Positions 8,690-17,426 of a DNA stretch of 64,000 nt are shown here, piece after piece (the first letter of the stretch is position 1; each line of letters opens with the position of its first letter). A program made the position numbers and the translations under genes. The stretch is taken from positions 1 through 64,000 of the forward strand of contig NZ_FUXG01000001.1 in NCBI RefSeq assembly GCF_900167095.1, written 5' to 3'. The notes below the pieces were generated by a model. It searched no databases. It was not told the DNA's origin and saw only the letters and a program-made list of their open reading frames with translations. The DNA is from Oceanospirillum multiglobuliferum. Its GTDB lineage: Bacteria > Pseudomonadota > Gammaproteobacteria > Pseudomonadales > Halomonadaceae.

Positions 8690-9868
8690 TTAGAACGCAT
8701 CCCCTGGAATACGCACAAAGCCTTCCATTAACACACGGGCGCTACGGCTCATGACTGCTTTAGTAGCAGTCCATTCACCATCCACCTCTGCTGCCGCTGC
8801 ACCTACGCGCAACGTACCTGAAGGGTGTCCAAACACGACTGCATCGCGCTCAACACCACCAGCCGCTAAGTTCACCAAGGTGCCGGGAACCGCTGCTGCA
8901 GTGGCAATAGCAACAGATGCTGTGCCCATCATGGCATGGTGCAGCTTGCCCATCGACAAAGCGCGAACACAAACATCAATCTCACTGGCCGAAATCTGTT
9001 TGCCGCTTGAACTCACATAATCAGTAGCAGGTGCAACAAAGGCAATTTTAGGCGTATGCTGACGTGCCGCCGCTTCAGAGATGTCTGAAATCAAACCCAT
9101 TTTGACCGCACCATAGGCGCGCATGGTTTCAAAACGTGCCAAAGCCTCAACATCAGAGTTCAGATCTTTTTGCAGCTCAGTACCGGTATAACCAATATCC
9201 GCTGCATTCACGAAAATAGTCGGAATACCGGAATTGATCATGGTGGCTTTGAAAGTGCCAATACCCGGCACCTCTAGGTCATCCACCAAGTTACCCGTAG
9301 GGAACATAGAACCTTCGCCATCGGCAGGGTCCATAAACTCAATCACCACTTCCGCAGCAGGGAACGTGACACCATCCAACTCAAAATCACCCGTTTCTTG
9401 CACCTCACCATTGGTGATTGGCACATGGGCAATAATGGTTTTCTGAATGTTTTTCTGCCAGATGCGTACGGTACAGATACCATTTTCAGGGATACGCGCA
9501 GGGTCAACCAAACCACCAGCAATCGCAAACGCGCCGACCGCTGCCGTTAAGTTACCGCAGTTGCCAGACCAATCCACGAATGCTTTGTTGATGGCGACTT
9601 GACCAAACAGATAGTCCACATCGTGATCAGGCTGCGTGCTTTTGTCTAGAATAACGGTTTTAGAGGTACTAGAGGTTGCACCACCCATACCGTCAATCTG
9701 TTGACCGTATGGATCAGGACTGCCAATCACACGCATCAAAATTTTATCGCGTGCTTCACCGGGTACTTGTGCAACTTCTGGCAGGTCTTGTAAACGAAAA
9801 AAAACACCTTTACTGGTGCCGCCACGGATATAAGTTGCTGGAATCTTAATTTGAGGAACGTGAGCCAT
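8690..9868 (-). CDS. prpF: 2-methylaconitate cis-trans isomerase PrpF
   Basis: Isomerises 2-methylaconitate made by AcnD so that a standard aconitase can complete the step in the 2-methylcitrate cycle of propionate breakdown. The 392-residue protein begins with the family signature IPATYIRGGTSKGVFF and has GMGGATSSTSKTVI and SGNCGNLTAAVGAFA; the Cys of SGNCGN is the catalytic residue position in PrpF. It is the last gene of the prp operon, 158 bp after acnD with a long hairpin in the gap. Confidence 0.95.
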   Translation of the reverse strand: MAHVPQIKIPATYIRGGTSKGVFFRLQDLPEVAQVPGEARDKILMRVIGSPDPYGQQIDGMGGATSSTSKTVILDKSTQPDHDVDYLFGQVAINKAFVDWSGNCGNLTAAVGAFAIAGGLVDPARIPENGICTVRIWQKNIQKTIIAHVPITNGEVQETGDFELDGVTFPAAEVVIEFMDPADGEGSMFPTGNLVDDLEVPGIGTFKATMINSGIPTIFVNAADIGYTGTELQKDLNSDVEALARFETMRAYGAVKMGLISDISEAAARQHTPKIAFVAPATDYVSSSGKQISASEIDVCVRALSMGKLHHAMMGTASVAIATAAAVPGTLVNLAAGGVERDAVVFGHPSGTLRVGAAAAEVDGEWTATKAVMSRSARVLMEGFVRIPGDAF

Positions 9869-9948
9869 GTGGAGATTTCCTGATCAATCAAGCGGTGCAA
9901 GTTGAACCGCAAAGAGAAAGGTTTAGCGTTTATCTAACCTTGCTGCAC

Positions 9949-9982
9949 CATCCCATCAGGAGGACGAGATCCTGATGGGATG
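9949..9982 (-). repeat. 13-bp perfect hairpin between acnD and prpF
   Basis: Arms at 9949-9961 and 9970-9982 are exact reverse complements (CATCCCATCAGGA) with an 8-nt loop. No U-run follows on either strand, so it is better read as an mRNA-stabilising or processing hairpin than an intrinsic terminator. Confidence 0.7.
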
Positions 9983-10026
9983 GCCGCAAGGGTAGACTAT
10001 CAGGCTGATAGCAGTATCAGCGCTGC

Positions 10027-12639
10027 TTAGTTCGCGTTTGACTCAAGAAAGTCTTTTGCAAAGCGTTGTAATACGCCACCAGCTTGATAAACCGACACTT
10101 CTGCGGCGGTATCTAAGCGGCAGGTCACAGGGATTGAAACTTGCTCACCGTTGCGACGGGTCATCACAACTGTCAGGTCAGTACGTGGAGACAAATCGCC
10201 GACCACATCATAGGTTTCAGTACCGTCAATGCCGTAAGTCATACGAGTCTCGCCAGCTTTAAACTCAAGCGGCAGCACGCCCATACCAACAAGGTTAGTA
10301 CGGTGAATACGCTCAAAACCTTCTGCAACAATCGCCTCAACGCCTGCTAGACGCACACCTTTAGCCGCCCAGTCACGAGAAGAGCCTTGACCGTAATCAG
10401 CACCAGCAATAATGATCAGTGGCTGTTTGCGCTCCATGTAGGTTTCAATCGCTTCCCACATACGGCTTTCTACGCCTTCTGGCTCAATACGTGCCAAAGA
10501 GCCCTGTTTCACATTACCGTTTTCATCACGGCACATTTCGTTCAACAGTTTAGGGTTAGCAAAAGTTGCACGCTGAGCCGTTAAGTGGTCACCACGGTGC
10601 GTAGCGTAAGAGTTAAAGTCTTCTTCTGGTAGACCCATCTTGGCGCAATACTCACCCGCCGCACTAGACGCCTGAATCGCGTTAGAAGGTGATAGGTGGT
10701 CAGTCGTGATGTTGTCACCCAATACCGCCAGCGGCACCATACCTTTCATGGTACGCTCACCCGCTAATGCACCTTCCCAGTATGGAGGGCGACGGATATA
10801 GGTAGTCTGTGGGCGCCAGTCGTATAGAGGGCTCTTAGAACGCTCAACGGCACCCAAATCAAACATCGGAATGTAAACCTGCTTGAACTGCTCAGGGGTT
10901 ACACTCTGCTCAACCAATGTATCAATCTCTTCATCGCTTGGCCAAATGTCTTTCAGAGTAACGGGATTGCCCGCTTGGTCTGTACCCAGCACATCTTTTT
11001 CGATATCAAAACGAATCGTACCAGCAATCGCATAAGCCACAACTAGCGGAGGCGAAGCTAAGAAAGCCTGTTTTGCATGTGGGTGAATACGGCCATCAAA
11101 GTTACGGTTACCCGACAGTACAGCCGTGGCATATAGATCACGGTCGATGATCTCTTTTTCAATCACAGGATCTAGCGCACCACTCATACCGTTACAAGTT
11201 GTACAAGCGTATGCCACGATACCAAAGCCCAGCTTTTCCATCTCAGACAGAAGGCCTGCTTTTTCCAGATAAAGTTTGGCAACCTTAGAACCCGGTGCAA
11301 ATGAAGATTTCACCCAAGGTTTACGCACTAGGCCTAATTCGTTGGCTTTCTTAGCCACCAAACCTGCCGCTACTACGTTGCGTGGATTCGAGGTGTTAGT
11401 ACAAGAGGTGATCGCTGCGATAATGACCGCACCATCTGGCATTAAACCTTCAGTTTCTTCCGCTTTAGCAGAAGCCAGCATAGCGTCGCCCGCAATTCCA
11501 CGAGAAGCCAAATCAGAGGTTGGTAAACGACGATGTGGGTTAGATGGACCCGCCATGTTGCGTACAACCGTTGACAGATCAAACTTCAATACACGCTCGT
11601 ATTCTGCCGTAGCCAAATCATCTGCCCATAGGCCAGTCTCTTTCGCATACTGCTCAACCAGTGCCACTTGCTCTGGTTCACGGCCTGTCAGTTTCAGATA
11701 CTCAATGGTTTGTTCGTCGATATAGAACATACCTGCTGATGCACCGAACTCAGGTGTCATGTTAGAGATCGTAGCACGATCACCAATTGACAGTGCTTTA
11801 GCACCTTCACCGAAGAACTCTAGGTAAGCCGATACCACTTTTTCGTTACGCAGGAATTCAGTAATCGCCAATACGATATCGGTTGCAGTGATGCCTGGCT
11901 GACGTTTGCCCACCAGCTCAACACCGATAATGTCTGGCAGACGCATCATAGACGGCAAGCCTAACATCACAGTTTCAGCTTCTAAACCACCCACACCAAT
12001 CGCCACTACACCTAATGCATCAACATGAGGTGTGTGTGAGTCAGTCCCTACGCAAGTATCAGGGAATGCCACACCGTCACGTGCCTGAATCACTGGAGAC
12101 ATTTTCTCCAAGTTGATCTGGTGCATGATGCCGTTACCAGCAGGGATCACATCAACGTTATCAAATGCAGTTTTGCACCACTCGATAAAGTGGAAACGGT
12201 CATCGTTACGACGATCTTCAATGGCACGGTTTTTCTCAAATGCATCAGGATCAAAACCTGCCGCTTCAACCGCCAGAGAGTGGTCAACAATTAACTGTGT
12301 TGGTACTACAGGGTTAACTTTAGACGGATCGCCGCCTTGCTCTGCAATCGCATCACGCAGACCTGCAAGATCTACTAGAGCGGTCTGACCCAAAATGTCA
12401 TGACATACTACACGCGCTGGATACCAAGGAAAGTCCAAGTCACGTTTGCGCTCAATAAGCTGTTTCAAAGAATCTGTCAGCGCTTCAGGCTCACAGCGAC
12501 GCACCAACTGCTCTGCCAAAATACGTGAGGTATAAGGCAGCGTGGCATAAGCACCCGGTTGGATCGCTTCAACCGCAGCGCGGGTATCGAAATAATCCAG
12601 AGAAGTGCCAGAAAGAGATTTGCGATATTCAGTATTCAT
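10027..12639 (-). CDS. acnD: Fe/S-dependent 2-methylcitrate dehydratase AcnD
   Basis: Aconitase-like dehydratase that converts 2-methylcitrate to 2-methylaconitate, replacing PrpD in this version of the pathway. The 870 residues cover the aconitase core and swivel domain. The 4Fe-4S ligands are in AITSCTNTSNP (about residue 405) and YACTTCNGMSG (about 470, two Cys). The C-terminal swivel shows GADYGQGSSRDWAAKG. It is part of gntR-prpB-prpC-acnD-prpF. The ribosome site is weak. Pairing with prpF distinguishes it from AcnA. Confidence 0.95.
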   Translation of the reverse strand: MNTEYRKSLSGTSLDYFDTRAAVEAIQPGAYATLPYTSRILAEQLVRRCEPEALTDSLKQLIERKRDLDFPWYPARVVCHDILGQTALVDLAGLRDAIAEQGGDPSKVNPVVPTQLIVDHSLAVEAAGFDPDAFEKNRAIEDRRNDDRFHFIEWCKTAFDNVDVIPAGNGIMHQINLEKMSPVIQARDGVAFPDTCVGTDSHTPHVDALGVVAIGVGGLEAETVMLGLPSMMRLPDIIGVELVGKRQPGITATDIVLAITEFLRNEKVVSAYLEFFGEGAKALSIGDRATISNMTPEFGASAGMFYIDEQTIEYLKLTGREPEQVALVEQYAKETGLWADDLATAEYERVLKFDLSTVVRNMAGPSNPHRRLPTSDLASRGIAGDAMLASAKAEETEGLMPDGAVIIAAITSCTNTSNPRNVVAAGLVAKKANELGLVRKPWVKSSFAPGSKVAKLYLEKAGLLSEMEKLGFGIVAYACTTCNGMSGALDPVIEKEIIDRDLYATAVLSGNRNFDGRIHPHAKQAFLASPPLVVAYAIAGTIRFDIEKDVLGTDQAGNPVTLKDIWPSDEEIDTLVEQSVTPEQFKQVYIPMFDLGAVERSKSPLYDWRPQTTYIRRPPYWEGALAGERTMKGMVPLAVLGDNITTDHLSPSNAIQASSAAGEYCAKMGLPEEDFNSYATHRGDHLTAQRATFANPKLLNEMCRDENGNVKQGSLARIEPEGVESRMWEAIETYMERKQPLIIIAGADYGQGSSRDWAAKGVRLAGVEAIVAEGFERIHRTNLVGMGVLPLEFKAGETRMTYGIDGTETYDVVGDLSPRTDLTVVMTRRNGEQVSIPVTCRLDTAAEVSVYQAGGVLQRFAKDFLESNAN

Positions 12640-12724
12640 GATGTCAGGAATCCACTCGAGAAATGTTTAGAGGGACTTGCAAGGCGATAGGGCTAGCCTA
12701 AAACCCTTTTGAATCGGTTCTAAA

Positions 12725-12752
12725 ATGGCTATCGGAGTTCTCCGATAGCCAT
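12725..12752 (-). terminator. 13-bp hairpin with short U-run between prpC and acnD
   Basis: Perfect arms 12725-12737 and 12740-12752 (ATGGCTATCGGAG) enclose only TT, so the effective loop is a few bases larger. On the minus strand the stem is followed by TTTTAG. It can attenuate transcription from prpC into acnD. Confidence 0.7.
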
Positions 12753-12815
12753 AATAAAAAAGGCAGGGGCCAAGGGCGTTTGAGGCAAGTATTTGTCCAG
12801 CCCTGCCGAAATTTT

Positions 12816-13943
12816 TTAAGCGCGGTCTTCGATAGCCACCCAAGCCGATGACTCTGGGCCAGTATAATCCGCACTTGGGCGAATAATACGGTTGTTAGAG
12901 CGCTGCTCCATTACGTGAGCGGTCCAACCTGATGCACGTGAACACACAAAGATCGGTGTGAACAGCTTAGTTGGAATACCCATGAAGTGGTAAGCCGATG
13001 CATGGAAGAAGTCTGCGTTACAGAACAGTTTCTTCTCACGCCACATGACCGATTCAACACGCTCAGATACTGCATACAGATGAGTATCACCCACTTGTGC
13101 AGACAGCTTTTCTGACCATTCTTTGATAATCGCGTTACGTGGATCTGACTCACGATAGATCGCGTGACCAAAGCCCATGATCTTATCTTTACGCGCCAAC
13201 ATACCCATGATCGCTTCTTCAGCTTCGTCTGCTGATTTCCACTGTTCAATCATGTCCATTGCAGCTTCGTTAGCGCCACCATGTAGTGGGCCACGTAGCG
13301 AGCCAATCGCAGCAGTTACACAGCTGTGAATATCAGACAACGTAGACGCACAAACACGTGCAGTGAACGTAGAAGCATTGAACTCATGCTCTGCGTACAG
13401 AATCAAAGACGCGTGCATCACTTTAACGTGCAGCGGCTCAGGCTTCTTATCATGCAAAGTCCACAGGAACTGTTCTGCAATAGAATCTGCATCTGTTTCA
13501 ACGTCGATACGCTTGCCGTTATGGCTGAAGTTGTACCAGTAGTTGATCATGCCAGGGAATACCGCCAGCATACGATCGATATGGTCGGTTTGCTCAGAGA
13601 AATCTTGCTCAGTCTCTAAGTTACCCAACATTGAGCAACCCGTACGCATCACATCCATTGGATGTGCATCAGCAGGAATCTGTTCTAAAACTACTTTCAA
13701 AGCATCTGGTAAACCACGTAGGGTTTTCAGCTTTGCCATATAAGCATCAAGCTCAGCTTGATTTGGCAGCTTGCCGTAAGCCAACAGATAAGACACTTCT
13801 TCAAACAGTGCTTTGTCTGCCAATTCTTTGATGTCATAACCGCGATAAGTTAAACCCGCGCCGGTTTTACCTACTGTACAAAGTGCGGTTTCACCTGCCG
13901 ACTGGCCACGCAGACCAGCACCCGATAATTTTTTGTCGACCAT
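12816..13943 (-). CDS. prpC: 2-methylcitrate synthase PrpC
   Basis: Condenses propionyl-CoA with oxaloacetate. It is a citrate synthase-fold protein of 375 residues, the short form typical of PrpC. Visible motifs: ALCTVGKTGAGLTYRGYDI near the N-terminus, LRGPLHGGANEAAMDM with the active-site His, GFGHAIYRESDPR with a second His, and the Asp-containing region around CNADFFHASAYHFMGIP. An AAAGGAG ribosome site precedes the ATG. It follows prpB by 62 bp. Distinct from gltA at 39535, which is the larger hexameric type. Confidence 0.95.
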   Translation of the reverse strand: MVDKKLSGAGLRGQSAGETALCTVGKTGAGLTYRGYDIKELADKALFEEVSYLLAYGKLPNQAELDAYMAKLKTLRGLPDALKVVLEQIPADAHPMDVMRTGCSMLGNLETEQDFSEQTDHIDRMLAVFPGMINYWYNFSHNGKRIDVETDADSIAEQFLWTLHDKKPEPLHVKVMHASLILYAEHEFNASTFTARVCASTLSDIHSCVTAAIGSLRGPLHGGANEAAMDMIEQWKSADEAEEAIMGMLARKDKIMGFGHAIYRESDPRNAIIKEWSEKLSAQVGDTHLYAVSERVESVMWREKKLFCNADFFHASAYHFMGIPTKLFTPIFVCSRASGWTAHVMEQRSNNRIIRPSADYTGPESSAWVAIEDRA

Positions 13944-14005
13944 TAATTTGCTCCTTTGCGATCGCTCAGAGAGTCACATTATTGTTTTAATTTCTGAGAT
14001 CAGAA

Positions 14006-14899
14006 TTACTTATTTTTACCTTCAGCAAACAGCGCATCTAGCTTTTGCTCGAAGTCGTGGTAGTTCAAGAAATCGTACAGTTCCATACGTGTTTGCATGG
14101 TGTCGATTACCGCTTTCTGATCACCATCATCTAGAAGATGCTGATAAACATTCAAAGCTGCTTTGTTCATAGCACGGAATGCAGACAGTGGGTACAACAC
14201 CATAGTCGCACCGTTCTCAGCCAGCTCAACTTTATTGAACAGTGGCGTTGCACCGAACTCAGTGATATTGGCTAGTAGATGTGCACCTTTAATACCGGTT
14301 GAGAAGGCTTTGTAATCATCTAGTGTATGTACAGCTTCAGCAAAGATGCCGTCTGCACCCGCTTCTAAACAAGCTTGTGCACGCTCAACCGCTGCATTCA
14401 AACCTTCCATTTGGAACGCATCAGTACGGGCGATGATGAAGAAATCATCGTCAGTTTTCGCATCAACCGCAGCTTTCACGCGATCCACCATCTCTTGCAG
14501 AGACACGATCTCTTTATTTGGACGGTGACCACAACGTTTCTGCGCCACTTGATCTTCTAGGTGTACCGCAGCAGCACCTGCTTTGATCATCTCTTTAACA
14601 GCACGGTTGATATTGAACGCACCACCCCAACCCGTATCGATATCAACCAACAGCGGTGTTTCCACTGCACTGGTAATGCGACGCACATCTTCCAGAACAT
14701 CATTCATAGAAGTCATGCCCAGATCCGGCAGGCCATAAGAAGCATTCGCCACGCCGCCACCAGACAGATAAATTGCCTGATGACCAACGCGCTGCGCCAT
14801 CATTGCTGAGTAAGCATTGACAGTTCCAACGATTTGTAGAGGTTGGTTTTCTTGTAGGGCCTTACGGAAACGGCCACCCGCTGTCAGTTTATTAGTCAT
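14006..14899 (-). CDS. prpB: 2-methylisocitrate lyase PrpB
   Basis: Cleaves 2-methylisocitrate to pyruvate and succinate, the last step of the cycle. The 297 residues form an isocitrate-lyase-type barrel: [12 protein letters not shown] binds the metal, [21 protein letters not shown] carries the catalytic Cys (KRCGH), and [12 protein letters not shown] follows. AGAAGGAAAG precedes the ATG. It starts 13 bp after the gntR stop, so the regulator and enzymes form one operon. Confidence 0.96.
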   Translation of the reverse strand: MTNKLTAGGRFRKALQENQPLQIVGTVNAYSAMMAQRVGHQAIYLSGGGVANASYGLPDLGMTSMNDVLEDVRRITSAVETPLLVDIDTGWGGAFNINRAVKEMIKAGAAAVHLEDQVAQKRCGHRPNKEIVSLQEMVDRVKAAVDAKTDDDFFIIARTDAFQMEGLNAAVERAQACLEAGADGIFAEAVHTLDDYKAFSTGIKGAHLLANITEFGATPLFNKVELAENGATMVLYPLSAFRAMNKAALNVYQHLLDDGDQKAVIDTMQTRMELYDFLNYHDFEQKLDALFAEGKNK

Positions 14900-14912
14900 T
14901 GGGTCTTTCCTT

Positions 14913-15611
14913 CTAGGGTTGTTCTGCTTTGGATTCGAGCAGACGTTGTTCTACATTTTTTCGTGACGCACTGATGTGGCGACGCATTAACATCTCCGCC
15001 AGCTCTTCGTCCCGCTGTTCAATGGCATCCACTATGCGATGGTGCTCGGCAAACGCTCTTTTTGGACGAGAGCTTGAAGCGCTGAACTGATACCGATACA
15101 TACGCACCAAGTGATACAGTTCGCCGCACAGCAGCTCGGTCAACTTCTCATTTTTACTACCTAAAACGATGCGGAAATGGAAATCCAAGTCCCCTTCTTT
15201 TTGATAGTATGCAACACCTTCTTTCAGCTCTGACGCTTGTTCATGACGCGCCAGCAACTCTCTTAAACTTGCGATTTCTTCGATAGTCATGTTACGTGCA
15301 GCCAAGCGACAGGCCATACCTTCCATCGCCTCACGTACATAGTAAATATCCAGCAACTCTTCAAATGAGAGCGATACTACTCGTGCACCTACATGAGCAA
15401 CACGTTTGATCAATCGACGACCTTCTAAGCGACGAATAGCCTCTCTCAATGGCCCGCGACTGATACCATATTTCTTTGCCAAATCTGGCTCAGTAATTTT
15501 ACTGCCGGGTGCAATATCACCTTTTACAATGGCGGTTTGAATCTGTTCAAACACACGATCCGCCAAGGTACGAGACTCACCCTCATCGTATACATATTGA
15601 ACGTCTGACAT
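14913..15611 (-). CDS. GntR/FadR-family regulator of the prp operon
   Basis: DNA-binding regulator of 232 residues, starting at the ATG at 15611; a TTG two codons upstream is less likely. The N-terminal winged helix includes [26 protein letters not shown], typical of GntR. The C-terminal all-helical FCD domain (about residues 85-225) shows the acidic/His metal positions typical of FadR-type sensors, for example DFHFRIV. It heads gntR-prpB-prpC-acnD-prpF, an order seen in other gammaproteobacteria. A palindromic site repeated in its own upstream region suggests autorepression. The ligand, probably a methylcitrate-cycle intermediate, is inferred. Confidence 0.9.
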   Translation of the reverse strand: MSDVQYVYDEGESRTLADRVFEQIQTAIVKGDIAPGSKITEPDLAKKYGISRGPLREAIRRLEGRRLIKRVAHVGARVVSLSFEELLDIYYVREAMEGMACRLAARNMTIEEIASLRELLARHEQASELKEGVAYYQKEGDLDFHFRIVLGSKNEKLTELLCGELYHLVRMYRYQFSASSSRPKRAFAEHHRIVDAIEQRDEELAEMLMRRHISASRKNVEQRLLESKAEQP

Positions 15612-15631
15612 GGCCAAGTGTTCTTCTTAAT

Positions 15632-15645
15632 AATTGTCGACAATT
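15632..15645. promoter_or_regulatory. perfect palindromic operator upstream of gntR-prp
   Basis: AATTGTCGACAATT is an exact 14-bp palindrome 21 bp upstream of the gntR start. Its core TTGTCGACAA fits the general pattern of GntR/FadR-subfamily sites. Degenerate copies occur further upstream. Confidence 0.75.
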
Positions 15646-15663
15646 TATCTAGATGCGATGAAC

Positions 15664-15671
15664 TGTAGACA
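15664..15671. promoter_or_regulatory. degenerate second operator, overlapping a possible -10
   Basis: TGTAGACA with flanking AAT is one base off the core TGTCGACA. It overlaps a possible minus-strand promoter, TTGACG, 17-bp spacer, TACAGT (about 15692-15664), so binding here would block transcription of gntR-prpBC-acnD-prpF. Confidence 0.45.
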
Positions 15672-15706
15672 ATCAACATTCTATCGTCAACCTGAACCAA
15701 AGTATT

Positions 15707-15719
15707 ATTTGTCAACAAT
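15707..15719. promoter_or_regulatory. third GntR-type operator copy
   Basis: TTGTCAACAA (15709-15718) keeps both half-sites of the palindrome at 15632 with a one-base change in the centre. Confidence 0.5.
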
Positions 15720-15824
15720 CCATGACAAAAGGGTGTGATAAAAGCTGAAGCTTTTATATTTTCTATTATTAATCAATCAGATAGGAGAATAGCAGAAGCG
15801 CAACTGATCAGTCACACTGAATAG

Positions 15825-15836
15825 ATTGTCGACTAT
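15825..15836. promoter_or_regulatory. fourth GntR-type operator copy
   Basis: ATTGTCGACTAT matches the 15632 palindrome core with one half-site degraded. It lies 20 bp beyond the stop codon of the upstream hydrolase, far from the gntR start, so it may support looping or be a decaying site. Confidence 0.45.
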
Positions 15837-15855
15837 CTGCTATCAAATCAAAAGA

Positions 15856-16707
15856 TTAGAGTAGCGATTTCTCCATCACCTCTGCCACACGAGAAGGCTT
15901 TTGGAAAGGAAGCGAGTGATCAGCGCCTATCACCTCATGATAATGCCAATCTTCTTTTACCTGAGCTTGCGTTTGATGGCACTGCTGCATGGACAACAAG
16001 CTTTTATTGCCCACAAAACTATGCACTTGAGTTTGCGCGGCTAAAATAGGCGCTCGCTCTAAACGTTGCACCGCCTCAGTAACCGCATCTAAGGCATAAG
16101 ATAAGCCCAACACGCGCTTTTGCAGACGATGTACGGTTGCCTGCTCCACACGGGCTGATTTAGAGCGACGCGGGGAGATCAAGTCTAAAAACTGCGTAAT
16201 ACCCAAGGTGCAGGGTTCCACTTCACGCATCATCTTGGCCGCCTCAGAGTAAGACTCTCGCACTTGCACCATCTCTTGCGGATCCAAGCGCTCCATAAAA
16301 GCAGGCTCTAATAGGTAAGTGTGCTGAAAAGCAGACGGGCGTTGTTGCTTTAATAGCATCGCCACCAAACCGCCAAAAGAGTAACCCGCCAAATCCATTT
16401 CAAACCACGCCAAATGATCGAGCAAAGCACACACATCAGCCACCACCTCATCAATCAAGAAAGGTTGCTCTATACCTGAAACCGGATGACTTTCCCCCAT
16501 GCCACGCAAATCAGGCACTAATAACTCACCCCAGCTATGTAGTCGATGCAGTGTGGGCTCCCAAGTCAAAGCGCCATCTACACCAGCACCATGTAGCATC
16601 AGCATTTTACGTCCATTGGGGTGATGTAAATTTCGATAACGGCGATAAAACAACTGATAACCCGCATGGGTGATCAACCCAGTCTGACAACTATAATGCT
16701 CGGCCAT
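15856..16707 (-). CDS. alpha/beta hydrolase, function unknown
   Basis: A 283-residue alpha/beta-fold hydrolase. The oxyanion region is MLHGAGVDGALTWEP (about residue 38), followed by DLRGMGES; the nucleophile elbow is GYSFGG (Ser about residue 110) and the catalytic His is in GADHSLPFQK near the C-terminus. It therefore has a complete catalytic triad. A GAGGGCG site precedes the ATG. It is upstream of gntR on the same strand but separated by 240 bp holding operators, so it is probably a separate unit. Substrate cannot be told from sequence. Confidence 0.8.
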   Translation of the reverse strand: MAEHYSCQTGLITHAGYQLFYRRYRNLHHPNGRKMLMLHGAGVDGALTWEPTLHRLHSWGELLVPDLRGMGESHPVSGIEQPFLIDEVVADVCALLDHLAWFEMDLAGYSFGGLVAMLLKQQRPSAFQHTYLLEPAFMERLDPQEMVQVRESYSEAAKMMREVEPCTLGITQFLDLISPRRSKSARVEQATVHRLQKRVLGLSYALDAVTEAVQRLERAPILAAQTQVHSFVGNKSLLSMQQCHQTQAQVKEDWHYHEVIGADHSLPFQKPSRVAEVMEKSLL

Positions 16708-16828
16708 AACGCCCTCAAAACTGACTTAGAATAGATAAAACCAAAATTGTTGACAGTTTAGCGGTTTTATCAAGAGACGGTATTGTGCCAAATTTAAACA
16801 GAGCATCAATCTTAAGGTTAACATTGAC

Positions 16829-17335
16829 TTAGGATTCAAGCTGACCAAGAAGAGCCTTCAAACCAATATTAAGTGCCCGATGCTCTTCTGGGCTTAACCC
16901 AGACAACAGGTTCAAGCCATTTTCAACATGAGGCTCCAACACTTGATCAATTAGCGCTAAGCCACTCGCACTTAAGCAAACGAGCTTACTACGTGCATCT
17001 TGCTCATTACTGACTCGTTCAATCCATCCCTTTTTTTCTAACTGAGTCATACGATGAGTCATGGTGCCAGACGTTACCATCAGTGTTGAAAAAAGCTCGG
17101 TTGGTGTTAAGCAGTAGGGTACGCCAGATCGCCTCAATGTCGCCAACACATCAAACTCCCAAAAATTTAGACCATTATCAGAAAACACCTGCTCTAGCTT
17201 AGGTGTCAGTAACGCAGAGCAACGCTTTAATCTGCCAAGTACTTCCATTGCTGAAAGGTCAAACTCAGGTTTTTCCTTACGCCACTGCGTCAAAATTCGA
17301 TCTACTGCATCTTCAGATTTTAATTCTTTCATCAT
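16829..17335 (-). CDS. MarR-family transcriptional regulator
   Basis: 168 residues with a winged helix in the middle: LATLRRSGVPYCLTPTELFSTLMVTSGTMTHRMTQLEKKGWIERVSNEQDARSKLVCLS, where the DxRSK wing is diagnostic of MarR. The gene is divergent from a DMT-family exporter and two palindromes lie in the 92-bp gap, one touching its own ribosome site. This is the classic layout of a repressor of itself and an efflux gene. The ligand is unknown. Confidence 0.87.
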   Translation of the reverse strand: MMKELKSEDAVDRILTQWRKEKPEFDLSAMEVLGRLKRCSALLTPKLEQVFSDNGLNFWEFDVLATLRRSGVPYCLTPTELFSTLMVTSGTMTHRMTQLEKKGWIERVSNEQDARSKLVCLSASGLALIDQVLEPHVENGLNLLSGLSPEEHRALNIGLKALLGQLES

Positions 17336-17342
17336 ATTTTAC

Positions 17343-17354
17343 CTTGATATCAAG
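17343..17354. promoter_or_regulatory. MarR operator 1
   Basis: CTTGATATCAAG is a perfect 12-bp palindrome 8 bp upstream of the marR start codon, overlapping its AAGG ribosome site, so binding would block both transcription and the 5' end of the gene. Confidence 0.65.
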
Positions 17355-17373
17355 ATAGTCTCGTGCCAAACTC

Positions 17374-17399
17374 AATTTATCTTTATATCAAGATAAATT
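17374..17399. promoter_or_regulatory. MarR operator 2
   Basis: Perfect 10-bp arms AATTTATCTT and AAGATAAATT are separated by TATATC. The right half contains ATATCAAGATA, also present at 17347-17357, linking the two sites. It lies 28 bp upstream of the exporter start, the natural position for its promoter. Confidence 0.65.
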
Positions 17400-17426
17400 T
17401 AACCATCCAATTTGTCGAGCATACTT

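Noticed and set aside
9949-9982. REP-type mobile repeat
   Set aside because: The hairpin sequence does not recur elsewhere in the window as far as I can see, so it is treated as a local RNA structure.
11276-11725. 149-codon plus-strand frame inside acnD
   Set aside because: It is antisense to the conserved acnD core with Ala/Ser-rich content typical of a shadow frame; no ribosome site.
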